Below are positions 37,501-44,591 of a stretch of 64,000 bases of DNA, piece after piece; position 1 is the first letter of the stretch; each line of letters starts with the position of its first letter. Below the pieces are notes generated by a model that worked only from the letters and a program-made list of their open reading frames with translations, searched no databases and was not told where the DNA came from. Origin of the DNA: Bostrychus sinensis (taxonomy: Eukaryota > Chordata > Actinopteri > Gobiiformes > Eleotridae); assembly GCA_020698575.1 (NCBI GenBank), contig CM036248.1, positions 10,569,729 through 10,633,728 on the forward strand, in the 5' to 3' direction. Made by a program: the position numbers and the translations under genes.

Positions 37501-40500
37501 AAATTTTATTCAACTTTTCATGGTAGAAGTTAGAGCTGTACACTATATAAAACATCTACAAGCTATAGGAAAGGCTTATATTTCATTATGTAATATGCTT
37601 CCATGTTTACATTATCAAGGAAGATTCAAATATTCAAGTTTTATAGTTCTTACAATATTTCACAAGCCAGTTCACTGATAATGCTTGCCTGGAAATTCCA
37701 GACTGTCGCCATGGAATCAATTTGATTTCTAGCGCGGAGCAAACCCCAGTAAACTGACAGCAGAGTAAGCCAATCAGAAAATGGCGGACGTGACGTTATC
37801 AAAGCGACAAGAAAGTTAGCAACACGAAAACTTTTTTTTTTTTTTAATAAAGGCTTCTAGTGCTGTAAGCTGCTGTGGTTTTACTGACTCGATATGTTTT
37901 TGGTCATTTAAAACGCAATTTACCGCTGAATGAAACAAACTCTCGGCTCCTCCATCTTGATTGTTGTTGTTGCAGACGCTGCTCACGAAGAACACGTGAC
38001 TTAAATAAACCAATCAAAATGCACGGTACTGTTAGGATTTGAATCCAACCACGGCGTACGGCGTGGTGACCAAACTGATATTTCTCTGTATAACAATACA
38101 GAGATATATCAGTCTGGATTTTCCAGGCAATGATAATGACAGATAAGCCAGAACAACTGTGAGGGTTGTGTCAGGAAAGGCATTCGTTGTAAAATCTATG
38201 CTAAATCAATTTGCAAATCACTGCCAATATGGAGGTAAATAACTTGTGGCAACCCCAGATAGGAAAAGCCGAAAGGAGTTTTTGTATATTGGCCTAGCAA
38301 GGGTCCATGTATTGTGACCTATGTTGTAAACAACACTAATGTTGTCACTGGGTACATTTTATCAGTGCCAATATATGTGACCCAAAAAAGCAACTTTCTA
38401 AATTATACAACAGGGCTATTCAACAGGCGGCCCAGGGGCCAGAACCAGCCCATCGGTCAAGTTGGCCGGCCCTCGGCTCATCTACCTATATGAAATAAAT
38501 CAATAATTTAATAGCCACTAAACTATACATACGGAAATTTGCAACACTTCTGTGGCTCTAAAGCCAGCAGTACAGTGGAATGCCCGGCCCACAGGCCAAT
38601 AAACTCTGAACAGTTTGGATCACTGGAAAATATATTTGAATAGCCCTGCTACACAAGCTCAGTTTCAGTTGTTTTTTCCTTAGAAACCTGTAACTGGCAC
38701 TGTCGTGTAGCTCAGTAGAGCTATGCCGCATATGCAGGGCAACTACAGACTGCCTCAGCATTGAGGGTTCGAGTCCAAACTCCGAAGTTTCCCTGCTCTC
38801 TTCCTGATTTCCTACTATACTGTCCTATCAATAAAGCCAAATGGCCAAAAAAAAAAAAAAAAAAAACTGAAATGGAAGGAACTGAGATTCTTTACATATT
38901 TAGTGAGATTTTCTTAAATCGAAATCAGCAAAGCAACACATTGCTATATTCAAGATTCAAAGCCTCATATCCAAATTTGTGTGCATAATAAAAGCTGTAG
39001 AAACTACGTAGTTGTAATATAAGAACTTAACAATCCATGAAACATCAACTATTGACAAAAGGTCTGTTTTTCCACTAAAATGTAAAATGTAAAAAGTATG
39101 TTTAGGAAAAGTAGTAGAAAATAGAAATCATTTCAGTAAAAGTATGTAGTTATTTTTCACTTCTGTCAAAGTCATATCAAAAGATTGCTAATAGGCTAGT
39201 AACTTATCATCTCACTCTGAATTTAGCACTATATTTGGCAAACTAATATGTTCCCTGGCAACAGTGCAGTGAAAACATTACATACACTGCTTTACATACT
39301 GTATATTATATAATCAGTTCCGCTTATGCATATTTTTCTTTCCTTTTTTTTTTTCTCCAATCACTGAAAGCTGCAGTATGACTGTACAATTTACAAAGCT
39401 GAAGCCACTATCTTCCACTCTTAAAAAAAGCCCGATGGGGAGTTACTGTGCCAAACCATGCTGTACCACATGAAGCTTCATAAGATACTCTGAACAAACA
39501 ATAACCTGTTGGAAAAAAACTACAAATCCCATCTGACAGCACACAAAGCACGCTGCCTCCTGAGAGCAACATAAGTGGTTAAAAATGAAATATTGATGGA
39601 TAGATATATATACATATTACTGAGATGGCTGCACACACAAAGACCCACACACAGGGGGCAGAGAAAATAAAATGGGCCTCTGGTAAACCGTCACAATAAT
39701 ATCTGTGTGTGTTGGCGCTGAAATTGCTTTCGCCTGTCTGACCGAATTAATTCAGCAGACACGAGAGACCTAATAAATCATTCAGAGCTCATATCAGTCC
39801 AGAGGATAAAATGTTGAAGTGACGTGGTGCAATAACAGAGCAGACACATAGCAACAAGAGCTGAGGTGAGAGACAATTTAAAGTGTCAGGTGTATAACTC
39901 AGGCTTCTGCATCAAGACAATGGGGTTTACAGAAGGCCATAAGACAGAGAGCGAGAGGGTATAAACTTATTTCGGGATGTATGTCGAGATTCTCCAGACT
40001 ATCATCCAAGTCAGCATATCACACGACCCCAACGTATGATACAATGGCTAAACAAAACTTCTATTATACTTTAGTTGTTCCTTTTCAGTAGGGTTGAGTA
40101 CTGTTCAGATTTTCAATACCTAAGCGATACTTTTCCTGATTCCTATGTTGAGCTAATTCATCATCTACAATCATAAAACACTATAATACTGAACAAAAGA
40201 CTGATTTTTTTTGGCAAATTTTTTTGCTGCAAGTTAAAACCAGTAGTTTGTATGATTTATTCGATGTTATTTATTTGAGTTGTGCATGCAAAAGAACATT
40301 AAAGGCCCCACTAGGTATTGAAAATTGTAATTGAATAAAATGTATTTTTTCGATACCAGTAGTATTGTAACTTTTCTTTCAATACCACAAATTGTTTAAC
40401 GGTACCCAGCCCTAGGTCTTGATCAACAAAAATTTCATTGGTCAATTAGTTGGATCCACTCTTTGCATCAATAAAGGTGGTCTGATTTGGATTAAGTAAC

Positions 40501-43500
40501 ATTTATTTTTCATTTTATTCAAAGTAGCGTAGATGATTTTTACGCCACATGTTTTATCACCTAATTAAAGTGAAGACACTTGATTGTATAAGGCTCTTAC
40601 TCTGGTAAGTCCCCCACATATCCTTTGGTCGATTTTGGTTGATTAATCGCTGTATTGGGCATAACTTTGGTCAACTAATAATTTCTTTGGTCGACTACAG
40701 CCCTACATTCTGTACACCTGATGTCTCATTGTGTAAATTTCAAACCAAAGGCGATAAAAATACAGTTTTCCCAGCCTAGGACACATCTGGGAGCAAAAAA
40801 AGACCATGTGATAACAAAGGTGTGTCCTATTACCAGTGTCTTTAATTCTCATTTACTGGTTTGGTCCTTCATAAATTTGACTTGCTCCAAAAAGTGTACC
40901 CTCAGGCCACATTAACTAAAGCCTGTGACTGTGGTTTGGTCGGAGTTTGCGTCAGTGCAGATTGTATAAAGCATGATAGAGCCTGCCTTTGACTCACAGC
41001 AACCTAATCTTTTAGGCCGTGCCCACTGTTGAGGTGTGTCTACTGTAATGTGTGTGTGTGCGTGTGTGTGAGAGAGGGAGGGTCATCTCTGAGGATAATC
41101 AGTAATTATGGGATTGGGTCATTCTGCTATTTCATGGGGTTTTCCTTCCACAAGATGTTTATCTGTCTATGAGTGGACTTACAAAAACTACTCATGTACA
41201 TTTTTACAAGGGGATATTTTATTGTTTAGTAAATGTAGCTATAATTGATAGTTGGGAGCGATTCATTAAAGTGATTCATTACAGTGGATAGCTGACAGCA
41301 GGACACTCCCAGTTTGGAGAAGCAGGCAGGAGCAATGACACAGAGACTGTGTAATTCATGTTAACTTGATTTTTCCACCATATATAAACACTAAACTACT
41401 TAAAATAGCAGTGGGGAAATTATCCATATTTGAGGTCAGATGGCCACATAAACATCCTTAATGTTAATAGTGGGTTTTAAGGTTTTAAGACCGTAAACGA
41501 GGAACACTGCCTATGTAGAAAGTACTGACTGCTACTACCGCTCATACTATAACTTGTTTTCTACTTGTGTTTTTACTCTTAGAAAGAAGGAAGGTCTGCT
41601 TCCTCACTCAGAGTGAAGCGTTTCTCCTTGGTCGATTTGGAACTGGCCAAAAACAGCCGTTTATCTGCAGCGCGTCTTACAAATATGGAAGCTAGTCTCC
41701 TATCACTATCCTATGTAGTGCTGACTAATACTGAGCAAATTTTATAAATTCTTTGACCTGGTTAACAGCATTTAGTGCTTTCCTTCGTCACCTGTTGATT
41801 CTGCTGAAGGCTGCGTTGTTGCCCTCTGTGTAATTTTTGTCTTCATCTTTTTTCCATTTTAACAACAGTAAAGTCCTCCTGACGTCCGACATAACAACCA
41901 CATTCAAACAAACTGACTTTTTCTACTAGTCTTTGTACACTGGTTTCTGCTGTGGGTGCCATTCAGAAATAATTACAGAGCTGCTCATAATTTGCCATAT
42001 TTTGGTGTTTTATGACAAACTGCCATGTTTGTTTGGGTCAGCGGTGCACTGTTTATGTCCTGACCTTCGTTTCTCTGATTGATTACTCTGCCTGTGATTG
42101 CTCCATTCATAGAAACAAAGTTTAATTAAAGGAATACAAGACTAACTTCTTGTTTGTCTGGCCTGCCAAAATAGTTTTTACTAATACTCATGCTATTTCT
42201 ATTACTAGTTCTGCTACTGCTACTATACTGAAGATAACAAAACTCATTTATAGATTTCATGCATTTACTTTATATATCACATTTCCCACATTACAGTATG
42301 TTTTAGAGCTGTACTCAGAAAGTAAGCACGCTTTCTTCAACAATATACTTAACATTACTTTCCACCTGTGTCATCAAAAAGGCCATTGCAAAATTCATCA
42401 AGATTACACATAATCATTGTATCACACAGCAACATAGAATTTAGCAACACACCACAGGGATAAAATATTAATCAGCTACTGGCAGTATAAAGTTTAATAG
42501 TAAAAAACATATTGCATTACCTGAGATGTGTACATAAGCAGACAAACAGAGACACAAGGGAACACAGAGTTTAAGTATCTGTTCATCTGCGTCCCGGCTC
42601 AGATTGTATCATCTACATTTCTGAAAAGCAACAAATGACTTCCATCCAAACTGAGCTGGTGCATGAGGGCTGTGTGAGCTTACAGTGTGTCACAGTGGGC
42701 CTGAAAGCAAACTATGTACACAAGTCTACAATCTCTACACATCACTATAACAGCTACTGGCTCCTACACTGCTTTTGTCCATTTTTGTTGTCTTTTAGCC
42801 CAGTCTAGACTACACTAATACTTCTTCCTTCCTTTTGGCTTTTCACTTCTGGAGTCACCACAGCAAATCATTTGGCTCTTAGCATGCACAGATCCCTCTC
42901 CATTTATCCAGGCTTGGGACTGACACAGAAAGTACTTTGGCTTGTAGACCTATGTGGCTGGATTCATGACTACAGTGACAAAACAAGTCTTTTTTTGGGT
43001 ACATGGAGTTACATGATAATTTATAGTATATTAAAATATTTGGCTTTTAAAGACTAAAATAAACCTAAACCAAAACTAATGCAGGACTAAAGCAACACTA
43101 AAGAGGGACAAAACATGGACTAAAACCAGAAATAAACCAGATCTTGAACCAGAACTCAACCAGAACAAAAACAGAAAAAAAAAACAGGTTTAAACCTTAA
43201 TTAAACTAGGTCTAAACCAGGTCAAACCAGGACTAAATAAAGACTAAACCAGGACTAATCTGGCTCCAAACCAGGACTAAATCAGGTCCTGGGGTACACA
43301 AAATGAAAAAGGTTGGGAACCAGTGTGTGATGTCATAACATGAAGTGCATTTTCAAATTCAGTCCAAGCCACAAATGCTGCTAATAACATTATATATTTA
43401 TAATTTTTTGTGACATTTTTTTCCTATGTAGATCTACATAGGAAAAAAAAATCACATAGTCGACTATGTTTTTTACATGCTGCTTGGTGTATATTATGCC

Positions 43501-44097
43501 ATAAAATTATGTTCAGAATATGTTCAACCAAAGTAAATACAATCAGCAATAAGAAGCTTTTTCTATAGACCCAACTCTACTGTCCACTGTCTACAGTTCT
43601 GGCTGTAAGCTCAAGTGTAATGTGCACAAATAAAGAAAAAAGTAGCTTTTTTGATTCAAAAGTGGTAGTTTATCTCTATATTATGGGGCATGTATTGATT
43701 TTTCCCCAAAACACTGCTAGTCAAGGTTCAAAGTCCAGTGTACAATGACATCTGTGCTTCAAATACACAAGTGCATTTCGTATAAACCCCTATACAGTAT
43801 CTTCACAATAAAATTAGTTTAGCACTATATACCTCTGTAGATATAGCATTGTATTTTCGGAATGAACTTTCGTGTTAAGACTAAAAATACAACTTAAGCC
43901 ACGTTATCTATCTAGCAGGTCAAAACTGAACCAAGAGGCCACAAAAAAGCGCTATAATTTTAACCTTGCATTGACCAATTTCCAGACATTTTGCGTAAAA
44001 ACAAAACATCAAAATCTGTGCGTAAATAAGTCGATGCTAAAACTTACAGCAGCTGCAGCAAAAAGTCGAAGTGCTCGTCATATTCCTCCTTCCACAT
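15156..44097 (-). CDS. psd2: psd2 (EFA6C), ARF6 guanine-nucleotide exchange factor, 13 coding exons
   Basis: EFA6/PSD proteins load GTP onto ARF6 at the plasma membrane and couple it to actin and endosome recycling. PSD2 is mainly a neuronal member. Thirteen exons on the minus strand join in frame to 1569 nt (522 residues plus TGA). The Sec7 domain spans about residues 54-213. It contains the catalytic glutamate in MGETQERER (E122) and the second motif LMLLNTDLHGHNIGKKMS (around 160-174). The PH domain spans about 258-371, from TYKHGILTRKSHADMDGK to the SWIFRINLVAALF helix, and a helical tail follows to 522. PSD2, not PSD, PSD3 or PSD4, is favoured by the AFPAAIGSMKKFCRP and YKHGILTRK segments. 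The start comes from an alternative-looking first exon. Mammalian PSD2 is about 770 residues, so the long N-terminus is missing from this model. Every catalytic landmark is intact. Confidence 0.93.
15663..16290 (+). repeat. GGTTTAGTCCTGG array 2, intron 12 of psd2
   Basis: Head-to-tail units such as GTCCTGGTTTAGTACTGGTT and TAGTAATGGTGTAGTCCTGG, regular enough for a visible higher-order unit of about 75-110 bp that restarts at each CCTTGTCTAGTCC. The left flank (GAGTCTTTAGCAGTTCAAG) matches, inverted, the flank of the array at 24.5 kb. Plus strand reads GGTTTAGTCC, so the psd2 transcript carries the complement. Confidence 0.92.
16499..16642 (-). CDS. psd2: psd2 exon 12
   Basis: Encodes residues 402-449, starting DEQLLSHESKLKQMSLELEE and ending EHRLKEHYLTYE. 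Phase 0 at both ends. Highly charged, helix-forming and predicted coiled coil after the PH domain. Donor GAG|GTAC, acceptor TGCAG|GAT. Confidence 0.95.
16893..17037 (-). CDS. psd2: psd2 exon 11 (end of PH domain)
   Basis: Encodes the end of residue 353 and residues 354-401: SEEEMMSWIFRINLVAALFS, then PAFPAAIGSMKKFCRP and LPSSSTRLSQ. The tryptophan (W361) is the hallmark of the PH C-terminal helix. The SMKKFCRP segment distinguishes PSD2 from PSD3. Phase 2 in, phase 0 out. Confidence 0.96.
17118..17454 (+). mobile_element. MITE with GCTGCAACAACT / TTTGTAGCCCTA ends, copy 1
   Basis: Repeated ATTAATCGATTA motifs near both termini, AGAGCTGCAACAACTATTAA at the left and TCGATTATTTGTAGCCCTAA at the right. 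This is a common teleost non-autonomous element in intron 10 of psd2. A second copy in opposite orientation lies at about 20970-21393. Confidence 0.75.
17941..18098 (-). CDS. psd2: psd2 exon 10 (PH domain, middle)
   Basis: Encodes residues 301-352 and two bases of 353: DEYKPDADISEVDLKNAV, then RIHHALATRATDYSKRANVL and KLKTSDWRVFLLQAP. These are strands 3-7 of the PH domain, which binds phosphoinositides and helps target the protein to the plasma membrane. Donor CCCC|GTGAGT, acceptor CCCAG|GAT. Confidence 0.96.
18435..18505 (-). CDS. psd2: psd2 exon 9 (PH domain, basic loop)
   Basis: Encodes the end of T277 and residues 278-300, PRGRRGWKKFYAVLKGMILY followed by LQK. The basic PRGRRGWKK stretch is the lipid-binding side of the PH domain. 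Phase 1 in, phase 0 out. Both junctions match the flanking exons exactly. Confidence 0.96.
18925..19490 (+). mobile_element. MITE family F2, copy 1 (intron 8 of psd2)
   Basis: It starts ATTAAAGGAGCTATATTATG and shares ACATACCTGGAGTTGTG, ACCAATCAACAAGCCCTCTA, CATCCAGTCTGCTCTC and GACCAAGAT blocks with copies at 25068-25600 and, inverted, 33436-33838. The ends resemble F1, but the interior differs. Confidence 0.75.
19591..19781 (-). CDS. psd2: psd2 exon 8 (Sec7-PH linker and PH start)
   Basis: Encodes the end of V213 through R276 plus one base of T277: EEEELRKSLSELVEEQ, a variable linker ending KRVARVTDGNNPF, then the first PH strand TYKHGILTRKSHADMDGK. The acceptor is CTGCAG with a weak pyrimidine tract that lies inside a minisatellite (19791-19970). 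Donor GTA|GTGAGT. Confidence 0.96.
19791..19970 (+). repeat. 30-31-bp minisatellite abutting the exon 8 acceptor
   Basis: Units begin AACACATGAGGGGTCAGAG and recur at 19791, 19822, 19852, 19882, 19912 and 19943. Six units end about 10 bp before the splice acceptor. On the minus strand each unit reads CTCTGACCCCTCATGTGTT, so it contains a possible branch-point sequence. Confidence 0.93.
20036..20300 (-). repeat. GGTTTAGTCCTGG array 3, intron 7 of psd2
   Basis: Units such as AAACCAGGACTTAACCAGG and AAATCAGGACTAAATCAGG, the complement of the 15.7-kb array. In the psd2 transcript this array reads GGTTTAGTCC. Confidence 0.88.
20805..20848 (-). CDS. psd2: psd2 exon 7 (Sec7 C-terminus)
   Basis: A 44-nt micro-exon encoding VLYNSIKNEKLEWA plus two bases of V213. 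The YNSIKNEKLEWA string is nearly invariant in EFA6 proteins and forms the last Sec7 helix. Phase 0 in, phase 2 out. Donor AGT|GTGAGT, acceptor GTCAG|GTC. Confidence 0.95.
20970..21393 (-). mobile_element. MITE with TTGTTGCAGCCCTA end, copy 2
   Basis: AATCAATTAATCTGTTGATTA lies near one end and CGATTAGTTGTTGCAGCCCTA at the other, with ATTAATCGATTA-type repeats between. Same family as 17118-17454, opposite orientation, in intron 6 of psd2. Confidence 0.7.
21690..21779 (-). CDS. psd2: psd2 exon 6 (Sec7 motif 2)
   Basis: Encodes residues 169-198: NIGKKMSCQQFISNLEGL and NNGKDFPKELLK. NIGKKMS completes the second conserved Sec7 motif, which contacts the ARF6 switch regions. Phase 0 at both ends, exactly 90 nt. 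Confidence 0.96.
21780..24891 (-). other. psd2: psd2 intron 5, repeat-filled
   Basis: A 3.1-kb intron between two Sec7 exons. Within it, 22900-23330 is a degraded repeat with recurrent AAGACTTTTTA-type motifs, and 23914-24648 is the array-bearing element listed separately. I see no additional exon. Confidence 0.7.
23914..24648 (-). mobile_element. Non-autonomous element enclosing GGTTTAGTCCTGG array 4
   Basis: The left end reads CTGCTGTGGTTCTCAGAC and the right end GCCTCAGAACCACTG, inverted repeats around GTGGTTCT. Between them lies a 550-bp array (about 23990-24540) of AACCAGGACTAAACTAGG-type units. The right flank, inverted, is GAGTCTTTAACAGTTCAAG, the same flank found beside the 15.7-kb array. 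The array is therefore an internal part of a mobile element. Confidence 0.72.
24892..24950 (-). CDS. psd2: psd2 exon 5 (Sec7 core helix)
   Basis: Encodes the end of D149 and residues 150-168, GAHTLTCALMLLNTDLHGH. The MLLNTDLH string is the Sec7 second motif, in the groove that grips ARF6 switch I. Phase 1 in, phase 0 out. Splices perfectly to NIGKKMS. Confidence 0.97.
25068..25600 (+). mobile_element. MITE family F2, copy 2 (intron 4 of psd2)
   Basis: Starts TTAAAGGGGCTGTATTATGC and shares ACCAATCAACAAGCCCTCTA, CATCCAGTCTGCTCTC and TTCATCTGTTTCTTTATG with copy 1 at 18925. Same orientation as that copy. Confidence 0.78.
26167..26279 (-). CDS. psd2: psd2 exon 4 (Sec7 catalytic glutamate)
   Basis: Encodes the end of R111 through Q148 plus one base of D149: NFLKAFPLMGETQERERVL, then VHFSRRFCHCNP. 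The glutamate in GETQER (E122) corresponds to the glutamic finger that expels GDP in Sec7 domains, so the enzyme should be active. Phase 2 in, phase 1 out. Donor CAAG|GTCAG is GT-type but weak. Confidence 0.96.
26372..26885 (-). repeat. GGTTTAGTCCTGG array 5, intron 3 of psd2
   Basis: About 500 bp of degenerate AACCAGGACTAAACTAGGTC units, same orientation as the arrays at 20.1 and 24.2 kb. It ends beside GGCAGGTATGGTTTAATGTGT, which also precedes the array at about 26320. The array is thus flanked by a short direct repeat. Confidence 0.88.
27223..27303 (-). CDS. psd2: psd2 exon 3 (Sec7)
   Basis: Encodes the end of N84 and residues 85-110 plus two bases of R111: NDFSQLVASEYLSFFDF followed by TGLSLDRAL. 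The EYLxFFDFTGLSLDxALR pattern is characteristic of EFA6 Sec7 domains. Donor GAG|GTAAAG, acceptor CTGCAG|T. Confidence 0.96.
27304..28800 (-). other. psd2: psd2 intron 2
   Basis: Mostly AT-rich unique sequence plus the tRNA-derived SINE relic listed separately. No additional exon is seen. Confidence 0.7.
28075..28205 (+). mobile_element. tRNA-derived SINE, fragment
   Basis: A RNA polymerase III B-box-like GGTTCGAGTCC lies at 28106-28116. It is preceded by tRNA-like sequence and followed by the tail CATGATTTCCTGTCACTTCCC. The tail matches the SINE at 38695-38870. The A-box region is degraded. Confidence 0.65.
28801..29001 (-). CDS. psd2: psd2 exon 2 (Sec7 start)
   Basis: Encodes L17 completion, then residues 18-83: an acidic serine-rich stretch (SDTLSDPEDCDLGG), GSTDTLANGCRADTEAAKR, then LAKRLYHLEGFKRCDVAR and HLGK. 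The Sec7 domain begins near ADTEAAKRL. It is GC-rich compared with the introns. Phase 2 in, phase 2 out. Antisense open frames here are shadows of this exon. Confidence 0.94.
29257..30867. mobile_element. 1.6-kb element with about 150-bp terminal inverted repeats
   Basis: The left arm (29257 to about 29415) begins ATGGGGGGTGAAAG and contains TTTGATAAAAGTGGAT and TTAAATACTGACCAGTG. The right arm (about 30712-30867), read on the minus strand, carries the same landmarks in the same order and begins ATGGGGGTGGAAG. Flanks are CAAAACCT and AAAAACCT, a 7/8 match that fits an 8-bp target duplication. Subterminal GATAAAAG motifs recur inside. No transposase was recognised, so it appears non-autonomous. 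Confidence 0.8.
31478..31505 (+). repeat. CAG trinucleotide run
   Basis: About nine perfect CAG units in psd2 intron 1. The cysteine-rich minus-strand frame is an artefact of this run. Confidence 0.95.
31827..32322 (+). mobile_element. MITE family F1, copy 3
   Basis: Starts TTAAAGGTCCCCTATGCT and ends AAATATGGGACCTTT. Shared interior: ACATACCTGGAGTAGTATT and a TCAGTCTCACAGCTCT block. The right-hand TTAA is mutated. Confidence 0.78.
32323..33139. other. No exon seen within intron 1
   Basis: Unique intronic sequence with a short frame at 32459-32746 that has no recognised motif. Confidence 0.4.
33140..33390 (-). mobile_element. Non-LTR retrotransposon C-terminal remnant
   Basis: Plus-strand blocks CTACATCCATAAACCTCCTC, ACCATCTCAGTCTGGCCTCT and ACATGAGCTGTCCCTCTGA are hallmarks of a widespread fish LINE. 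Its minus strand encodes the end of the ORF2 protein. Multiple stops and a deletion make it a dead fragment. The clade is not assigned. Confidence 0.55.
33436..33838 (-). mobile_element. MITE family F2, copy 3 (inverted)
   Basis: Contains AGAGGGCTTGTTGAGTGGTC, GTGCTTCCTGGAGTGGAAGG, CAACTCCAGGTGTGGTTTTG and the terminus GCATAATATATCCTTTTGA. These match the F2 copies at 18.9 and 25.1 kb in reverse. Confidence 0.75.
34000..34252. mobile_element. MITE with GGAACCACAG end
   Basis: CTGCCATTCCCAAAGTCATG near the left and CAGTCGGGAACCACAGCTG at the right, with C-rich GCCCCC blocks inside both ends. The right end resembles GGTTGGGAACCA termini at 43.3 and 50.1 kb. Confidence 0.5.
35128..35446 (-). 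mobile_element. hAT-like MITE (family of 62198-62511), inverted copy
   Basis: CCAAAGTCATGCCCAACACAG, GCAAAGAGTGGATGTAATTA, CAACCAAGACCTTACTAATT and ACCAGAGGCTGTCAGCTCT run in the reverse order of the copies at 13.1, 40.4 and 62.2 kb. Confidence 0.7.
35880..36110. promoter_or_regulatory. Candidate conserved non-coding block with octamer motif
   Basis: A non-repetitive stretch with TTTGCATA at 35978-35985, a POU/octamer-type site, beside homeodomain-like AT clusters and a balanced, low-variance composition. It resembles vertebrate developmental enhancers in texture only. Conservation cannot be judged here. Confidence 0.25.
36880..37341 (-). other. 153-codon open frame in psd2 intron 1, function unknown
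   Basis: One of the longest non-repeat open frames in the window, on the psd2 coding strand, running from ATG at 37341 to a stop at 36880. The translation is basic and arginine-rich, with no recognised domain, signal peptide or membrane segment and no visible splice support. The surrounding 500 bp is non-repetitive. It may be chance in a locally GC-richer segment, or an unrecognised exon or element. Confidence 0.2.
37688..38135. mobile_element. MITE with GCCTGGAAATTCCAGACTG ends
   Basis: The left end reads GCCTGGAAATTCCAGACTG and the right end CAGTCTGGATTTTCCAGGC, near-perfect inverted repeats about 445 bp apart. The interior has AATGGCGGACGTGACG but no transposase. Confidence 0.85.
38411..38648. 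mobile_element. MITE with CAGGGCTATTCAA ends
   Basis: Perfect inverted ends CAGGGCTATTCAA and TTGAATAGCCCTG, 238 bp apart, with GGCCCAGGGGCCAG/GCCCGGCCC blocks inside. Textbook short MITE without coding capacity. Confidence 0.88.
38695..38870 (+). mobile_element. tRNA-derived SINE
   Basis: It has a polymerase III A-box-like GTGTAGCTCAGTAGAGC near 38704 and a B box GGTTCGAGTCC at 38766-38776. A unique tail follows with TCTTCCTGATTTCCTACT, then ATCAATAAAGCC and a poly-A run of about 20. The related fragment is at 28075. It would need LINE enzymes in trans. Confidence 0.85.
39480..39840. promoter_or_regulatory. Candidate non-repetitive regulatory block
   Basis: Unique sequence with dense short motifs, such as GCTGAAATTGCTTTCGCC, CGAATTAATTCAGCAG and ACCTAATAAATCATTC. 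No repeat or ORF explains it. Listed because its texture differs from the surrounding MITEs. Function is speculative. Confidence 0.2.
40088..40416 (-). mobile_element. MITE with GGGTACCnnGCCCTA end, copy 2
   Basis: AGGGTTGAGTACTG at the left and ACGGTACCCAGCCCTA at the right are imperfect inverted ends. The interior mirrors the element at 9352-9630 (TCCTATGTTGAGCTAATTCA, TAAAACCAGTAGTTTGTATG). Directly abuts another MITE. Confidence 0.82.
40417..40708 (+). mobile_element. hAT-like MITE, copy in intron 1
   Basis: Contains GGTCTTGATCAACAAAAATT, CACTCTTTGCATCAATAAAG and the terminus TTTGGTCGACTACAGCCCTA, as in the copies at 13.1 and 62.2 kb. It sits head-on against the preceding MITE, suggesting nested insertion. 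Confidence 0.78.
41540..42150 (+). repeat. Unnamed 0.4-0.6-kb repeat, family B copy 1
   Basis: TTCCTTCGTCACCTGTTGAT, CCACATTCAAACAAACTGAC, TCAGCGGTGCACTGTTTATG and ACTCTGCCTGTGATTG recur in the same order at 46050-46470. No ORF or clear termini seen, so class unknown. Confidence 0.7.
42826..42975 (+). repeat. Dispersed repeat family A, copy 2
   Basis: CTTTTGGCTTTTCACTTCTG, GTCACCACAGCAAATCATTT, CATTTATCCAGGCTTGGGAC and TGACACAGAAAGTACTTTGG follow the block order of the copies at 1.2 and 50.2 kb. Confidence 0.7.
43042..43330 (-). repeat. GGTTTAGTCCTGG array 6, intron 1 of psd2
   Basis: Short array of AAACCAGGACTAAATCAGG units ending in GGTCCTGGGGTACAC and GGTTGGGAACCAGTG, a MITE-type terminus. 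This fits the array being carried inside an element, as at 24 kb. Confidence 0.85.
44048..44097 (-). CDS. psd2: psd2 exon 1, candidate alternative first coding exon
   Basis: ATG at 44095-44097 opens MWKEEYDEHFDFLLQL plus two bases, then a strong donor CT|GTAAGT. The phase (2) fits exon 2 exactly, and using it makes the whole gene a multiple of three with no internal stop. Upstream is CpG-rich. EFA6 genes are known to use alternative first exons giving shorter proteins. I do not recognise this peptide from memory, so the link to psd2 rests on phase, strand, position and promoter context. Confidence 0.68.
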
Positions 44098-44560
44098 CGT
44101 CTCTGCGTCGTTGTCAAATCAGCGGAGAAAAGCGCGCTCGGATCCCACCGCCTCATCATCCGCTGCCCGCTACAATCCGCATGGACCCGGCTTCTTTGGT
44201 GACACTTTCCCAAAGAAGAATTTAACGCCTTGAATTGGTAAACCGGAAGTGGGATTACGTGTAATCACAGCCTGCGTGGTAAAGACGGTGAGCTCGCGGT
44301 GTTGTAGTGTAGTGTCAACAAGAAGAGGGGTGAGAATGAGACTTTTTCCTTGAAGTTTGTTGGCTGGGTGTCCCCCTCTGAGCGCAGAGGATGTTGGGGG
44401 CGGAGCGGTGCATCGAGCGGAGAAACTTTTTCCTGATTCATGACAAGGGCTGCACAATGGATCCGTGTCCCGGGCCAACGCTACTTCCTCTGCGTTCAGC
44501 GAAGGAAGGGTGCGCTGCCAGCAAAAACCAAACCGGGTCAATAAATATCTGCGTTAAGAG
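44098..44560 (-). promoter_or_regulatory. CpG-rich promoter-like region of psd2 short form
   Basis: CpG density rises sharply against the AT-rich flanks. An ETS-type site CCGGAAGT lies at 44243-44250 with a CCAAT-type sequence beside it. No TATA box is obvious at a fixed distance. This looks like a CpG-type vertebrate promoter. Open frames here are incidental to base composition. Confidence 0.5.
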
Positions 44561-44591
44561 GAGGCGAGTATGCTACAGCACTGTGGGCAGC

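Larger units (their letters stand above)
29002..44047 (-). other. psd2: psd2 intron 1 (15 kb)
   Basis: This intron exists only if the 44-kb exon splices directly to exon 2, which the phases allow. It holds a long-inverted-repeat element, a SINE, LINE and MITE relics and several non-repetitive blocks listed separately. I searched both strands for the acidic N-terminal coding sequence typical of full-length PSD2 and saw none. Confidence 0.65.

Noticed and set aside
38704..38776. Functional tRNA gene
   Set aside because: A and B boxes are present, but the acceptor stem does not pair and a SINE tail with poly-A follows. It is a SINE.
44170..44541. 123-codon minus-strand frame at the promoter
   Set aside because: It lies in the CpG-rich segment upstream of the first exon, has no recognised motif, and would not be in frame with the psd2 exons.
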